Position numbers and translations under genes: made by a program. The notes below the pieces were generated by a model. It ran no database searches, was not told the origin of the DNA, and was given only the letters and a program-made list of their open reading frames with translations. Shown piece after piece: positions 1 through 10,129 of a stretch of DNA of 28,495 nt (positions within the stretch are counted from its first letter, which is position 1; every line of letters starts with the position of its first letter). Source of the DNA: Pavlovales sp. CCMP2436 (Eukaryota > Haptophyta > Pavlovophyceae > Pavlovales); contig MU631385.1 of NCBI GenBank assembly GCA_026770615.1, positions 27,518 to 56,012 on the forward strand, written 5' to 3'.

Positions 1-1009
1 CACACAAACCACACACCCTGGAATACGAAAATATAATATTGCAGATTCTGAGGCGGTCGTGCACGTGTGCGCCTCCGCTTCGCGCATGTCCAGCAATATG
101 TCCGCTTCAGCCGCCGTCATCAGAGCCAGCACTGCGCAGGTATAACTATTTTATTATCATTCTGTCTACTACCCCCCCCCCGCCCCCCGCCCGTCCCCAA
201 CCCCAACTCCACTCTTGTCTTCAAGGGCACACTCGGCGGCGCGCGTGCGAGGGGGGGGGGCGGGTGTTATGGTTTAACACTGATATATGAAGGAAAAAAC
301 AACAATATCACTATCTCTTATTTATGTTTGCTTACAATAATATAATGTATTGCTTTTGTATTATATTCTCTTAGCCGTTACCACTGGACTCGCCACCGTT
401 GGCTCCAGGCGCTCCAGGCACTTCTTCGCGCGGCGCTGAACCGGGGCGGGTGGAGTGGGTCGGGAGGGTGGCTACAGCCCCAATACGGCTTGCACCTCGT
501 AAGTTTTATTTGTTTCCCTTTTTGTCCTTGTTATTGTTATGAATAATGTTGGATATTACATGGATATATTCAGAGTTCTTATAGTGGGGGTCCAGGAGTT
601 TAGAGGGGTTCGGTTTCCCGAGTAGGACATGTGTGAATTACCCTCAACAAATGTAATCCGTTTTGCACGTTGTAACGTGTAAAAAAGGTCGAATCATGGG
701 TGCCCTTTTTCAACTTGAACAATATTTTCAAGCAAATCCTGAAATGATTTCTCAACCCACTCTCTACCTACGGGAGATCGTTACGCTAGAAGCTATTTGC
801 TGGTAATATCAATAGAAGACCTATTTCTAAACACAATATTGACTGACTGCTCTGACCCCCCCCCACACACACACACACCAAGAAAAAAAGGCGGCCGCGT
901 GCGCCTGCGTGCACTCTTGTGATTTAATTCTTGTGATTTAATCACCTTCTGTATGGGATGAATACTTCTTTACATATTTGTAACCGTAATTTTTGAGATA
1001 TTCATCGGT
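1..1009. other. Gene-free host DNA with simple-sequence patches
   Basis: No frame here looks coding. There are C-rich runs near 171-195 and 857-866, a short CA repeat (866-880) and a G run near 251-260. Two adjacent copies of a 14-base unit (cttgtgatttaatt/c) lie at about 915-943. A GC-rich segment at about 890-915 resembles one at about 1208-1245, so similar sequence flanks the inverted-repeat element between them. Confidence 0.5.
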
Positions 1010-1197
1010 ACTACCCTGGGTATAAGGATATAAGGGGGTCGCCAAATTTATGACCGGGCCGTTTGATGTCTGTCTCCAGTCCGGATACTTAAAATACTAA
1101 ATGTTTGTGTAATGGAACTTGATATTAAAACTATCGGCGGATGCGGAGACAGACATCCTGCACTTGAATTTGCGACCCCCTTATAACCCTGGTATTG
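1010..1197. repeat. Long imperfect inverted repeat (foldback/MITE-like)
   Basis: The left arm (about 1010-1084) and right arm (about 1133-1197) are near reverse complements. Matching blocks include taagggggtcgc versus gcgaccccctta and gatgtctgtctcc versus ggagacagacatc. The loop is about 50 bases. The arms are ungapped in blocks of 12-15 bases with small indels between them. This fits a non-autonomous foldback or MITE element. No clear target-site duplication could be fixed by eye. Confidence 0.6.
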
Positions 1198-1584
1198 CAT
1201 TGCTTCAGGCGGCCGCGTGCGCGTACGCCTGCATGCACTCGTGCGCGCTCCTGGCTGGTACGAGCTCAGTGGCTCTGGCGGATATACCGTGGCAGTTGAG
1301 CCGGCGGGGGGCGCGGCGGCTGTCGCGGCAGAGGCGCAGCCCGCGCTGGCGTTCGAACGCGGGCGGGCGCACCTGGTGCAAGTAGTCCAGGACGACTTGG
1401 CCTGAATTTGGCATTAAGACTGTCATGCAGCTAGACCCCTGTGACGGTTTCTATCTAAACCTAAGTCAATAGGTTGTTGGGTAGTTGCACATTGTCGCCA
1501 CGCTAGTAGTCTCCATTTCGCGTGCTCCGACGGAACCTTGCCGGTACTGAGGGTCGCGAGTGGCAGGCTTGTTGTATTTTGAAT
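1198..1584. other. CpG-rich segment, no supported gene
   Basis: Positions 1205-1410 are strongly GC- and CpG-rich, so both strands are open in several frames. The competing frames (1217-1405 plus, 1205-1426 minus) show no recognisable domain. I would not call either a gene. Confidence 0.4.
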
Positions 1585-2045
1585 GAACATGAAATTCCTA
1601 TAATTTATTCCGCCCACGTCTCTCAACGCCGTCGGTTCATAACGACGTCACTCTCGCGAGTGAATCCGCCGTGCCAGCAGGTACCTTCTGCGCAAGCTGG
1701 AGGCCCACCACTGACAAAAAAACATCCTTTGAGTTGTCGAACGCGCCACGTTCTCGTCCAAAGCCACACTCCGTCTCCGTCGCCGTCGCCTCCGCAGCCT
1801 CCATTGCCGCCACGCGCCGTCGCCGCCGCCGCCGAATCCCCCCCCCTCCCTCCCCTCCACCCTAAACCCACATCGCTTGCCTTACAAATTCTTCGATTGT
1901 ACTCCCTGCTTATGTTTCTTTGACTGGTATTTCACATGTCGCTTCAAAGTGGGTTTTGCTTGCATCACAGGATATCACACACACCCTCCTGCCTCCGTTA
2001 CGCGATGCCGTGATCAGCTCGGCCAGTGTTTTCCTGCCCAGAGGG
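1585..2045 (-). pseudogene. Decayed inverted copy of the OTU-protease element (3' part)
   Basis: The minus strand at about 2045-1910 encodes a degenerate match to the C-terminus of the OTU-type protein at 8343-9029: AELI..RN.GR..CVIS.D..KTHFEAT is shared, including the THFEAT stretch expected to hold the catalytic histidine. Downstream (1910-1585) is the matching 3' non-coding tail. It includes a 19-base exact match (1632-1650 against about 9365-9383, opposite orientation) and the following ggaataaattata block. The two copies are therefore inverted relative to each other and about 7 kb apart. The 5' two thirds of the OTU frame is not visible here. Confidence 0.6.
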
Positions 2046-2309
2046 CCGGCCGTCCATCCAGCAATGCTATATAGAGGGATTCTCACTACATTCTGTCATC
2101 GGACAATCGGGTGATTTCACAGTGGAAGTCCGGTCATGCTTCGTGAAGGAAGGGTAGACTCACGATGGCGTCCCCGCTCTGCACGCGCTCTTCGTCTTAT
2201 CGCACTCAGCGGGCGTCGGCGTGTGCGGAGCTTCCGCTCAGGGCGCAAAACTCACTCGATCGTGCGTGCAGGCACCCTTCCTCTGCTTGACCTCCTCCAC
2301 TTCTCTGGC

Positions 2310-2465
2310 ATGTCGCGCAAGAAGAGCCACGTGGGGCGCAACTCGAAGGGATCGAAGTCAAAGGGCGGCACCAAGCATGCGACGCAGCTCGCTGCCCGCG
2401 ACCGCCGCGCGAGTCTCGAGCCCGTGGCGCAACTAGAGCCTACCGTGGCGACGCCCGACGGCTAG
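2310..2465 (+). CDS. Possible short basic protein, unknown
   Basis: This is a 51-residue frame from ATG 2310 to TAG 2463-2465, beginning MSRKKSHVGRNSKGSKSKGG, rich in Lys, Ser and Gly and turning acidic near its end. A TATA-like tatatag lies near 2070. The protein has no recognisable domain. It could be the first exon of a gene or a chance frame, since the surrounding DNA is GC-rich and open in several frames. Confidence 0.2.
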   Translation: MSRKKSHVGRNSKGSKSKGGTKHATQLAARDRRASLEPVAQLEPTVATPDG

Positions 2466-2504
2466 ACCCCTGGGCCTGAGACGTATCCTATGGTTGTTGC
2501 AATT

Positions 2505-3128
2505 CTAGCAGACCACAGGCGACATTAATTTTAAATTTACGCCGCGCGCGGCCGGCGCGGGCGGGTGGCACGCGCCAGAGCTGGTGGCAGCGTGAAGGCG
2601 TACCGGCCGCGTCAGCGTCTTGAAGAGGGCGAAGCTCGCCACGAAGACGAGTCGTCTCCAGTGCTTGAAGAGCTCGTTTTTGGCGACGGGTGAGGTCGGA
2701 TATCGCCACTGCCCACAGAGAGCCCCGCCCGTTCGGGCCGTCACCTTCTTCATCGCGGCGCCCGTACGTTCGGCGCCGATGTTCTCGGACATGTCGAGCA
2801 GGACCGCCGCCAACTTTAGGGCGTCGCGCTGCGCCTTGCGCGCCACCGTCTCAGAGACGACGGGGTCGGGAACTCTGCCATCCACCACGGCGATGAGCTC
2901 CACCAGCTCGGTGCGCGCAGAGATCTGCTGGGCGCTCGCCCTGAGCTCACGTCTCTTGACTTCGTACCGGTGCGTGCGCTCCCGTCACCCTGCGCGCTGG
3001 CGGTCCTCCCATTCCACTCTCTCCGCATCCGCGACCAGCGCGTTAGCCGCCACCTCCCCGGCAGCGGCCTCCTCCGCCAATTTCAGGGCGCGCTGCTCGT
3101 AGTGGTCGTTGCACCACTCGGGGCGCAT
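2505..3128 (-). pseudogene. Broken coding relic, probably from a mobile element
   Basis: On the minus strand a frame starts at ATG 3128-3126 (MRPEWCNDHYEQRALKLAEE...) and continues in the same frame to 2505, interrupted only by a TGA at 2987-2985. It is rich in Ala, Glu and Arg with helix-like spacing (KLAEEA, RYEVKRRELRASAQQ), then KNELFKHWRRL near 2660. The even amino-acid composition and length across the stop suggest a once-coding sequence rather than chance. The family is not recognised. Confidence 0.35.
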
Positions 3129-3878
3129 GCCCAGTCTGCTCCTTTTTATTTGAGCCAATGAGGCCCAGTCTGCACCTTAATGCCCCGGCTTGTACTTAAG
3201 TTATTTGGCAGAAAAACGGGTCCGGGTCGTACAGGGGCTTGGAAACCTGAGGAGGCTTTTCGGTTTCAGATAGGTCGGTATGCAAGTTGTTTTGTCCGCC
3301 GCACGGGTTGAGGGGCTGCAGGGCGAGGAGAGTGAGGGGCTGCGCCCCGCCTGTGAACTGATCCTAAATTCGGCGCCGATATCTCACTTCTCCCAGAATT
3401 CGTATCGGTCTCACATTTCCCAAAATTAGTATCGGTGGAAGAGACTGCAGGGATGGGGGCTGCGGGAGAGGTGGGGTCTCTGGTGGCTGTTGGCTACTAC
3501 TTGCGCGTCGAGGAAAGCATGTGCCTGCGCCCCCGCTTGCCCTTCGTGGGTCTACGCCCCCGCTTCCCACGAGGTCGGTGTGAGCGAGGGTCAAGACGCT
3601 GGCGGGTGGCTCGCACGGTCGGGGGCTGAGGGCGAGACGGCCGGGATTGCCGGGTTGCGGGTTGGCGGCGCGCGTAAGCTTCGCCCCCTGCTCGCCCCTC
3701 GTGGGGTTGTGATCGAGGTCCGCGGAGTCGACGGGGCGGGATCGGGGGGTCGCGCCGGCGAACTTGTCGGGGGAGTTGTGGCGCAACCAGGTAGAATACG
3801 CGTTTTACGAGGGCAGAATTTCGTCGAGAAAAACGCGTTTTAGTGCTTTTGGTCTCAACCTAAGCTTACACACACTAT
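3129..3878. other. GC-rich DNA without a supported gene
   Basis: Frames of 117-140 residues exist on both strands at 3364-3843, but they are Pro/Arg/Ser-rich shadows of GC-biased sequence. A short related pair of units (gatatctcacttctcccaga and tatcggtctcacatttccca) lies at about 3378-3435. Two acgcgtttta motifs occur at 3797-3842 just before the 555-bp repeat. Confidence 0.4.
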
Positions 3879-4433
3879 CTTAGTTACGAGCGGGGACAGT
3901 TTTGCAACCCGTGTGCCTCCCATTTGTCTCATCAGTATCCAGGTATGTTTCCCGCATGTGCGATTGCGCGTCTTTTGTGTGTCCCCGGTCGGGTCGATCT
4001 TGATCGTTTTGGATTTGAGTGTATATTTCATTTTGATCAAAAACACGGTTTTAAGGAGAACGCGCAGATTTCGGTGGCCCGTGTTTGTAAAACCGTGGTG
4101 GTTGTGTGGTGCCACGGTGAAGTGTGGGTGCGCAAATCGTTCAGTGCGGGGACAGTTTTGGATTTCGGAGACGAGTGCGTTATGGGCCGTGGGGTGTAAA
4201 ACCGTGGTGGTCGTGTGGCGGCACGGTGGACTGTGAGTGCGCAAATCGTTCAGTGCGGGGACAGTTTCGGATTTCGCAGATGATTTAGGTGTGTTTCGTT
4301 TTTGTGGAAATGACGGTTTCATCGATGAACGCGCAGATCTCGGTGGCCCGTGTTCGTAAAACCGTGGTGGTTGTGTGGTGCCACGGTGAAGTGTGGGTGC
4401 GCAAATCGTTCAGTGCGGGGACAGTTTTGGATT
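3879..4433 (+). repeat. 555-bp dispersed repeat, copy 1, with internal iteron-like units
   Basis: This is nearly identical, in the same orientation, to 13437-13988; one visible difference is a 2-base indel near 4022. Inside, aaaaccgtggtggt followed by a cacggtg box recurs at about 4088, 4198 and 4359. Each is followed by gcgcaaatcgttcagtgcgg and ggacagttt. The spacing is about 110 and 160 bases. Within each unit ccgtgg and ccacgg can pair as a small stem. The open frames through it are repeat shadows without domain content. Copy 2 directly borders the viral gene block, so this may be a solitary terminal or subterminal repeat from another viral insertion. Confidence 0.75.
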
Positions 4434-4531
4434 ATGGGTCGTTCGCGTCAGTCGGATCCGCAAAAGACCGCACACACGATCACACACGGTCGAAGAGGTA
4501 GAGAGGGCCGCCGCCGCCAAGTCAATCGCGA

Positions 4532-4760
4532 ACCATGCAGTCATCGAGGATCATCGCTGACCATCAAGGATCATTGCCGACCATTGCGCGCCATCGAGGA
4601 CCATCGCGTACCATCGCGCGCCATCGAGGATCATTGCCGACCATTGCGCGCCATCGAGCACTATCAAGACGTCCATCGCGGTCCATCGAGACGTCCATCG
4701 CGGTCCATTGCGGTCCGTCGCGGACAGCCGTAGACCATCGAGACGTCCATTCCGTCCAAA
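4532..4760. repeat. Degenerate 12-base minisatellite
   Basis: There are about 18 successive units of the kind gaccatcgcgnn / ggatcattgccg, with purine/pyrimidine substitutions between units and a switch to cgtccatcgcgg variants after 4665. Frames across it on both strands give monotonous Arg/His/Ser/Asp patterns and are not genes. Confidence 0.7.
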
Positions 4761-5291
4761 AAGAGGTAATGGTCATTTCGACTTTTTAGTATTTCGTCAA
4801 CTTTTTTTTAAGGTAAATTCACATTTGATCATTTAAGATGGCGCACGAACTTTTGCACAATCTTAAATGATGCGATGGTGGTAAAGCTGCTCGATCAAAA
4901 AGGAGCAATTTCACACTAAAATATTAACACGTGAAAACTTGAAGCCAGCTACCGGAGCCCTTAGGCAAATTTTTTTATTTTTTTGTGATTTGTAAAAATG
5001 GTCCTCTGGAATCCTTAGATTATTTTCTAGAACTCTCTATAAAAGAGATATATGATAAAGAGATCGTTTTTGATCAGGCAAGATAACCGTTGAGTTCTCT
5101 TTTTTGATCGTATTCGAAACCGTGGTTGATCAAAAGTGATTTAGCCGTGCTTTTTGTTACAAGTCTTTATGGAGGTGGCGCTCGGCGACGCACGACGATT
5201 CCAGCAAGTGTGTCCGCAACGACCTTCCTCGCCGCAGCTTCTTGACGTTGTTGTTTCCGAAGCGCAGCGGCTTTGGCTCTCTTCTCCGATA
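4761..5291. other. AT-rich DNA, no gene seen
   Basis: The sequence is AT-rich with T runs (4803-4811, 4972-4984) and several tgatca motifs (for example 4890, 5070, 5128). No coding frame or RNA gene is recognisable. Confidence 0.4.
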
Positions 5292-5427
5292 CGGGGTGTC
5301 GCGGGCAATAAGAAGCCGTAGTGTTAAGAAACTGAACCTCGTTTTTTTTGCATTGTTTGTATGTAATTTGCTAGAAAGCTCAGCCTCAAGCTCAAAATTC
5401 GCCCTTCTTATTGCCCGCGACACCCTG
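5292..5427. mobile_element. 136-bp Tc1/mariner-like MITE with TA target duplication
   Basis: The 24-base terminal inverted repeats at 5292-5315 and 5404-5427 differ at a single position (cggggtgtcgcgggcaataa... against the complement of ...ttattgcccgcgacaccctg). The element is directly bordered by TA on both sides (5290-5291 and 5428-5429), the classical Tc1/mariner target duplication. The 88-base interior has no coding capacity. The near identity of the arms suggests a fairly recent insertion. The mobilising transposase is not in the window. Confidence 0.75.
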
Positions 5428-6185
5428 TAATTAGAATGGCACATAATAATAGTGATGATCTGCTGTTGATGTGTGCCACTACAGGTGATTGTGGATAATT
5501 ATTGCGTGTGCCCCCTTTTTCAAAATGATAATTCTTTGAACGCCTCCCCACATGCAGCTCCCACTCGGATAATTCTTTCTGATTCTTTTGTGCGCCCCCG
5601 ATAGAAATTTATGCTGCCTGTCCTCATTCTAAATTACTGGAAATTTAACACTAAACATCAGGCAAACTGAGCGTCTGCACCGCTGTGTCAGAACTCACTG
5701 CCCTTTCGACGCTGACCCCGTCGGAGACGCGCACGCCGTCAGATTGTAGGTGGGAAGCGTGCGTGCGGGTATGGCTGCACTGACGCGTGTGGCATCTCAG
5801 ATGCCCGAATAGAATGAGTGCTCGGTACCGGCCTGCGATCCGAGGTACGTCGGGGGCAGAATATGTAGTCTGCACCGGGGCGCCAGGCGCAGACCGCGAG
5901 CCCGAGGATGCGCCCGCCCTCACTTGGCCGCTTCAGGCTAATACAAAAAGCGGTACCAGTAAATAGATTTGAACAGCGACGTGTTAACTTTTTTTTAAGT
6001 GTTTGTATATATCTAGCGGCTCAGCATGGTTCAACAGGTGATGTTCACTAACTGACTTAGTCGACGTCAGACGTTAGTCCTGGCAGCAGGGATAGTGGTG
6101 GTAGAGGTAAGGTTGGTGATGAACTCGTAGGAATTGCCACAGGCTTCCCTCCCCTCCTCCCCCCCCCCACAACGCTCACGTCCAT
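5428..6185. other. No supported gene
   Basis: The 90-residue minus frame at 5651-5923 has no domain and a biased composition. A T run (5988-5996) and a C run near 6158-6168 are the only notable features. Confidence 0.35.
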
Positions 6186-6734
6186 TTAAATGCGTGTGCC
6201 CTGTCCACCGCGGCCGCCGCGGCCACCGCGGCCGAGGCGTGCGCCCCGGTCGGCATTGTGGCTGCGCCAGTTGTCGTCACGGTACGCGCCGTCCGCGTGC
6301 GCAGGGGCGTCCTCGGGCCCGTTTGCCGAGCGGCCGGTGCGCTGGAACCAAGGTGCAACCCGGGCACCAGCGGCCGCGCGCGCAGTCTGCGTGTGCAACG
6401 AGCGCGCACGGGCAAGGATGAGCCTGGCGTGGCCGCGCGCCACGATCACTCCGAGCTCCTTGCGCATGAGCCCGAGAAGCGTGTTGCGCGCCTGCATCGT
6501 CGTCGGCGCGCTGAGCTTGCCCATCCATTTCTCCGCACCCATGCCAGCGAAGTTCTTGAGGAGGTTGTCGAGGCTCTTTGACTGCTCCCCGAAGCCGCCG
6601 GTCGCTATGCCGATGACGGGGGGAAAGCCGTTGAGGCGCGCTGTGAAGGAGGTGGTATCACGCAGCCTCAGAATGCACTGCAAATGGAGGACTGCCCTAC
6701 TGCAAATGCAGATGACGGCAGGAGATAAACCCAC
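6186..6734 (-). CDS. Unknown repeat-family protein with RGG-rich tail (probably mobile-element derived)
   Basis: The frame is 182 residues; the start is uncertain because the first 35 or so residues look non-conserved. The core at residues 45-115 (LDNLLKNFAGMGAEKW..., then ELGVIVARGHARLILARAR) aligns without gaps to the plus-strand frame at 12326-12520 (METLVADFASMGARAL..., ALRGHAKVIIARAR). About half the residues are identical or similar, so selection on protein sequence has acted on both copies. The C-terminus is Gly/Arg rich (RGGRGGRGG), as in RNA- or DNA-binding tails. The family is not recognised. The frame ends at the 6186 stop, in a C-rich region. Confidence 0.4.
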   Translation of the reverse strand: MGLSPAVICICSRAVLHLQCILRLRDTTSFTARLNGFPPVIGIATGGFGEQSKSLDNLLKNFAGMGAEKWMGKLSAPTTMQARNTLLGLMRKELGVIVARGHARLILARARSLHTQTARAAAGARVAPWFQRTGRSANGPEDAPAHADGAYRDDNWRSHNADRGARLGRGGRGGRGGQGTRI

Positions 6735-7189
6735 CGCACAGCACGGCCAACACTTTTACATGCTTACCATTAGAGACAGCAAGATTAGAAAGGTGTTACT
6801 GCAAGGGCTTATAGTCACCCAGGCAAGCCCGATCAGCACCCCACCCAAGAGAGCCAGTAGTGGCACTGGCCTGGTTGTTATTACTATCGGGGTACCTAAC
6901 GCTAGGACTAACACCTCACTACCCAAACCAGCGGGCCCACGGGCAGCAGAAAGAAAGGCTAGCAGAGCACAAAAAGCCCCTTCAGAGGCAAGGGTGGACT
7001 GGAGTTTTGGGAATAGCGCCGGAGAAAAGTTGATCGAATTAATCAAGCCGCGCTGCTCCCTGTGCTGCGCGAGCGTGCAGCTGCAACTGCGCCCCCCCGA
7101 GGGGGGCGCTGCCTGGCTCGCCACCATGATGTTGCTCTTCGCCACCATGCTATTGCTTCTGTCACGTGTTGTGACGGGCGCTGTTTCGC

Positions 7190-7680
7190 GCGGTGGCGAG
7201 CAGCACGCGGAGACGCCGCTCAAGGCTACCAAGGCTACGACGACGATGCTCCCTGCGGCCGCCGTAGTGTGCGCGCTCGTAGCGTCGCGATGCTGTCCAC
7301 TTGAGGTACTCGCTGGCACCTCTCGACCACCCGTATCGCTCGGGTCCTCAAGTGGATGTGCGTCGCGCGCTGCGGTGGGCGCTGCTGCGCGCGGCGGCGG
7401 GCCGCACGCGGAGACGTCGCTCAAGGCTACCAAAGCTACGACGATGCTACTTTCTGCGGCCGCCGCAATGTGCGCGCTCGTAGCGTCGCGAAGCTGTCCA
7501 CTTGAGGTACTCGCTGGCATCTCTCGACCCACGTCTCGCTCTGGTTCTCAAGTGGATGTGCGTCGCGCGCTTGCGGTGGGCGCTGCTGCGAGCGGCGGCG
7601 GGCCGCACACGGAGACGCCGCTCAAGGCTACCAAGGCTACGAAGTCGATGCTGCTCCCTGCGGCCGCCACGGCAGGGCTG
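7190..7680. repeat. Tandem array, about 200-bp unit, 2.5 copies
   Basis: The block gcggagacgccgctcaaggc begins at about 7207, 7409 and 7609, and the block tgtccacttgaggtactcgc at about 7293 and 7496, giving a period of about 200-203 bases. Units are roughly 85-90% alike. On the minus strand each unit reads VALVALS.VSAC.PPP in two of the open frames. On the plus strand another frame gives GGGPHAETSLKATKAT. Because both strands stay open, coding cannot be decided. Confidence 0.7.
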
Positions 7681-7749
7681 CGGCGGCCGAGGCGTGGCCG
7701 AGGTGGGGCGTGGGGGCTGGGGCGCACACCCACACACCCTTTGGTGTGA

Positions 7750-8294
7750 GTGCTGGTGTATGAGGGTTTGGGTCGATCGCTCGACCTCAGCCTGACGTCG
7801 ACCAAGCCAGTGACTGAACAACACCTATTGAACCATATCGGGATCCCAAGTGTCCTCTCACTTGGGCTCTGTCTGACATCCTGATTGCCATCCTGACAAC
7901 TATAGGAACTTGACACCCTTCCACAAAGGGTCCACAGAAAAGGCGATTACGCTTTCTCGTTCCATTCTTAATATAGCTCTCTAACTCTCTCACTCTCTCT
8001 CTAGCTCTCTCTCTCTCTCTAGCTGCCTTCGACGCTCACGCGTCTTGGACTCCAATCCTCTCTTAGCTCGTGCTTGCGTTCAACACCGCTAGCCTCTCGA
8101 TAAACCATGCTGAGCCGCTAATATATATTAATCAAGCCGCAGGCACCCGGCAGGCAGCCCCCCCTTCGCTTGCGTATAAAAATGTTAGGGTCTATTTTAG
8201 CCGTTTTAGGGTCTAAATCGGCCATATCCTGTGTTGTACGTGCGCTACGCGCGGTCGGCCTACGGCCGACCGCCCAAAGAATCAAGTTATCTAG
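7750..8294. other. Non-coding: CT microsatellite and spacer before the OTU frame
   Basis: An interrupted CT repeat lies at about 7974-8031. The segment 8180-8250 carries ttttagggtctattttag followed by ttttagggtctaaatc, a short tandem duplication. The hairpin at 8251-8273 is listed separately. No coding frame is supported. Confidence 0.45.
8251..8273. repeat. Perfect 10-bp hairpin
   Basis: The arms gcggtcggcc (8251-8260) and ggccgaccgc (8264-8273) surround a tac loop. A ctagt follows 18 bases later (8291). That layout loosely recalls a Helitron 3' end (hairpin then CTRRT), but the spacing is longer than usual and no Helitron Rep/helicase is present. Confidence 0.45.
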
Positions 8295-8342
8295 TTTGGA
8301 ATAAAGTCCACTTTAGTACTATATAGCAAGTCTAGTCCACCC

Positions 8343-9029
8343 TTGGTAACAGAGGAAGAAGACGTCACAATCACCGTAGATCTACGGACAAGCGAACCGT
8401 CTGGCAACCTGAGAGCGCTACTGGCAAGTGTAAACTTAACCCACGCAAGCATACAAGGTGATGGAAACTGCCTCCCCTACGCTGTGCTGAGAAGCGCAAG
8501 AAGGACGGTTAGCTGGGAGGCAGCCATAGCACTACGAAATGCGGCAATCACACATGCCCACAGCCTCCCGCAATACGTCCAGGAGCACTTAAATCTACGC
8601 AGACCGGAGAACGTAGGTGACCCAATTGGCAACAACCTTGACCACCGGCTAATCTGTAAGGTTTGGTCAATCAAAGCGCAAGGTAAGTACGGGCCGCCTC
8701 ACTTCGGACCAAACCAGGCAGCATGGATGAACGATAACATGCTCCACAGCATCGCCACGTGCGTAGGTAACGATGTGGTTCTAATCAAGAAACTGAAGCA
8801 GGGGCGAGTCCATAAATTCATCGCTATCTACCGCGCTGAGCCTCTGAACAGCCTCTTACAATACAGCGCAAACTGGATAGGGTGGACAGCCCAGTCTGGA
8901 ACTCATGTAAAATCTTTACCTGAGCTTATCGCAGAGTTGCGCAATAGAGGAAGGATGATATGCGTAATCTCCAGCGATGAAGGCAAGACACACTTTGAAG
9001 CAACTGCTGACAGTCTGAACCAAGGATAA
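8343..9029 (+). CDS. OTU-like cysteine protease, probably mobile-element encoded, 5' end missing
   Basis: This is an open frame of about 228 residues. Residues 37-50 carry the OTU nucleophile motif (QGDGNCLPYAVLRSA, Cys in DGNC). Near the C-terminus, KTHFEAT supplies the His-aromatic pair expected of the catalytic histidine, preceded by a hydrophobic strand (MICVISS). OTU enzymes cleave ubiquitin linkages, and such domains are common cargo of retroelements, Helitrons and large DNA viruses. There is no ATG in the frame: the frame is open from 8295 and the listed start is a TTG, so the N-terminus is either lost or joined by splicing. A decayed copy of its 3' third lies inverted at 1585-2045. 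It lies well outside the viral block and probably belongs to a different element. Confidence 0.6.
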   Translation: MVTEEEDVTITVDLRTSEPSGNLRALLASVNLTHASIQGDGNCLPYAVLRSARRTVSWEAAIALRNAAITHAHSLPQYVQEHLNLRRPENVGDPIGNNLDHRLICKVWSIKAQGKYGPPHFGPNQAAWMNDNMLHSIATCVGNDVVLIKKLKQGRVHKFIAIYRAEPLNSLLQYSANWIGWTAQSGTHVKSLPELIAELRNRGRMICVISSDEGKTHFEATADSLNQG

Positions 9030-9425
9030 GATTCCGGAAATTTAGACTGACGAAACCAAAACTGTGAGGGGAGAGGAGAGGGGGAAGGTGAGAGCAAGGG
9101 ATGTGGGCGTGGTGGAGATGGAAACGGTAGCAGCGGCAGCCGCAGCAGCTCGAGAGAAGACGGAGACGGGAAGCTGTGGTGGAAGTCGAATGTGGGTGGC
9201 TGGGACGAGGACGACAGCGGAACATGGAAGGCGACGGCGGCGGCGACAATGTGGCGAGGACATCGGCGTTTCCGGCAACTCAACGATGTAATTTTTTCAG
9301 TGGTGGTCACGAAGCACAGGCGCAGCTGAAGACCTTCTGGAAAGGCAAATTCACTTGCAAACGTGACGTCGTTATGAACCGACGACGATGAGATGACTCG
9401 AGCGGAATAAATTATATAATACATG
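9030..9425 (+). repeat. 3' tail of the OTU element, shared with 1585-1910
   Basis: After the OTU stop the sequence matches the reverse complement of 1910-1585 in patches. The best are gtgacgtcgttatgaaccg (exact) and ggaataaattata. The similarity ends at about 9425, which marks a likely element end. The purine-rich stretch 9064-9260 makes spurious frames on both strands. Confidence 0.5.
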
Positions 9426-9801
9426 CTACGTTGAGGGGTCGGGACCAGGACATTACTGACCTCTCTAGGGTTAGTATAGCTATTTTTGGATGAGGGGTCG
9501 GTAGCAATATTTTCACCAATCGACCTCACGCGGTTACCCCCCCTATGCAAAAGTAAAGATCGGTGAACATTTAAGGTTGGTCGCCGCCCCTTCCACCCCT
9601 CCCCCCCCCCAAATGACGTGCGTGTAATATATGGGGGTAATAATAATAATAAAAGGCTCAGGAGTGGGAAACTGCATGCGCAACTAATCATTCGGATGTT
9701 GACTTTGATCGAACCCCTTTAGTGGCTTTACACCGGTTTACAGCGAATCATCTGTCCGCGCCAGTGCACCGCTGGCCATGACCGGAGTCATAGTTTGCAG
9801 C
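9426..9801. other. No gene; spacer downstream of the methyltransferase gene
   Basis: The spacer contains a C run at 9600-9610 and a small ataataataata repeat near 9638. The minus-strand frames through it are shadows. Confidence 0.4.
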
Positions 9802-10096
9802 CTACAGAGCCTGGAGAGTGTGTGGCCGCGCCGGATGGGCCGCCTTCTTGACCTTGCTGCCTGTTGCTGCCTGTCCCGTCCTAGCCTGGGCCTGCTCGAG
9901 CGCATCGTGCCAGCAGATGTGCTTCCGGTGTGCGCACACAATGTTGGACCACCTGCGGATCTCAAACGCGGCATCCCAGCAGCCGGTGATGCGGTAGGTG
10001 CGCGCAACACCCGCAAAGTAGCAATCATAGCCATGAAGATCCATCCCCTCGACCACGTCACGAAGAGAGCTGGTCTTCCACGCGCCTAGGCCTATA

Positions 10097-10129
<33 letters not shown>

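Noticed and set aside
1340..1365. tRNA-like T-loop (gttcgaac) in GC-rich DNA
   Set aside because: No acceptor, D or anticodon stems could be folded around it.
6190..7749. 519-residue plus-strand open frame
   Set aside because: It runs over GC-rich and tandem-repeat DNA, is antisense to the better supported 6186-6734 frame, and shows no domain.
8343..9029. OTU protease as the missing maturation protease of the virus
   Set aside because: It lies 5 kb outside the viral block beyond host genes and has its own repeated element context.
8903..9691. 262-residue minus frame antisense to the OTU gene
   Set aside because: Ser/Pro/Leu-rich shadow of a purine-rich tail; its similarity to 1920-2050 is explained by the repeated OTU element.
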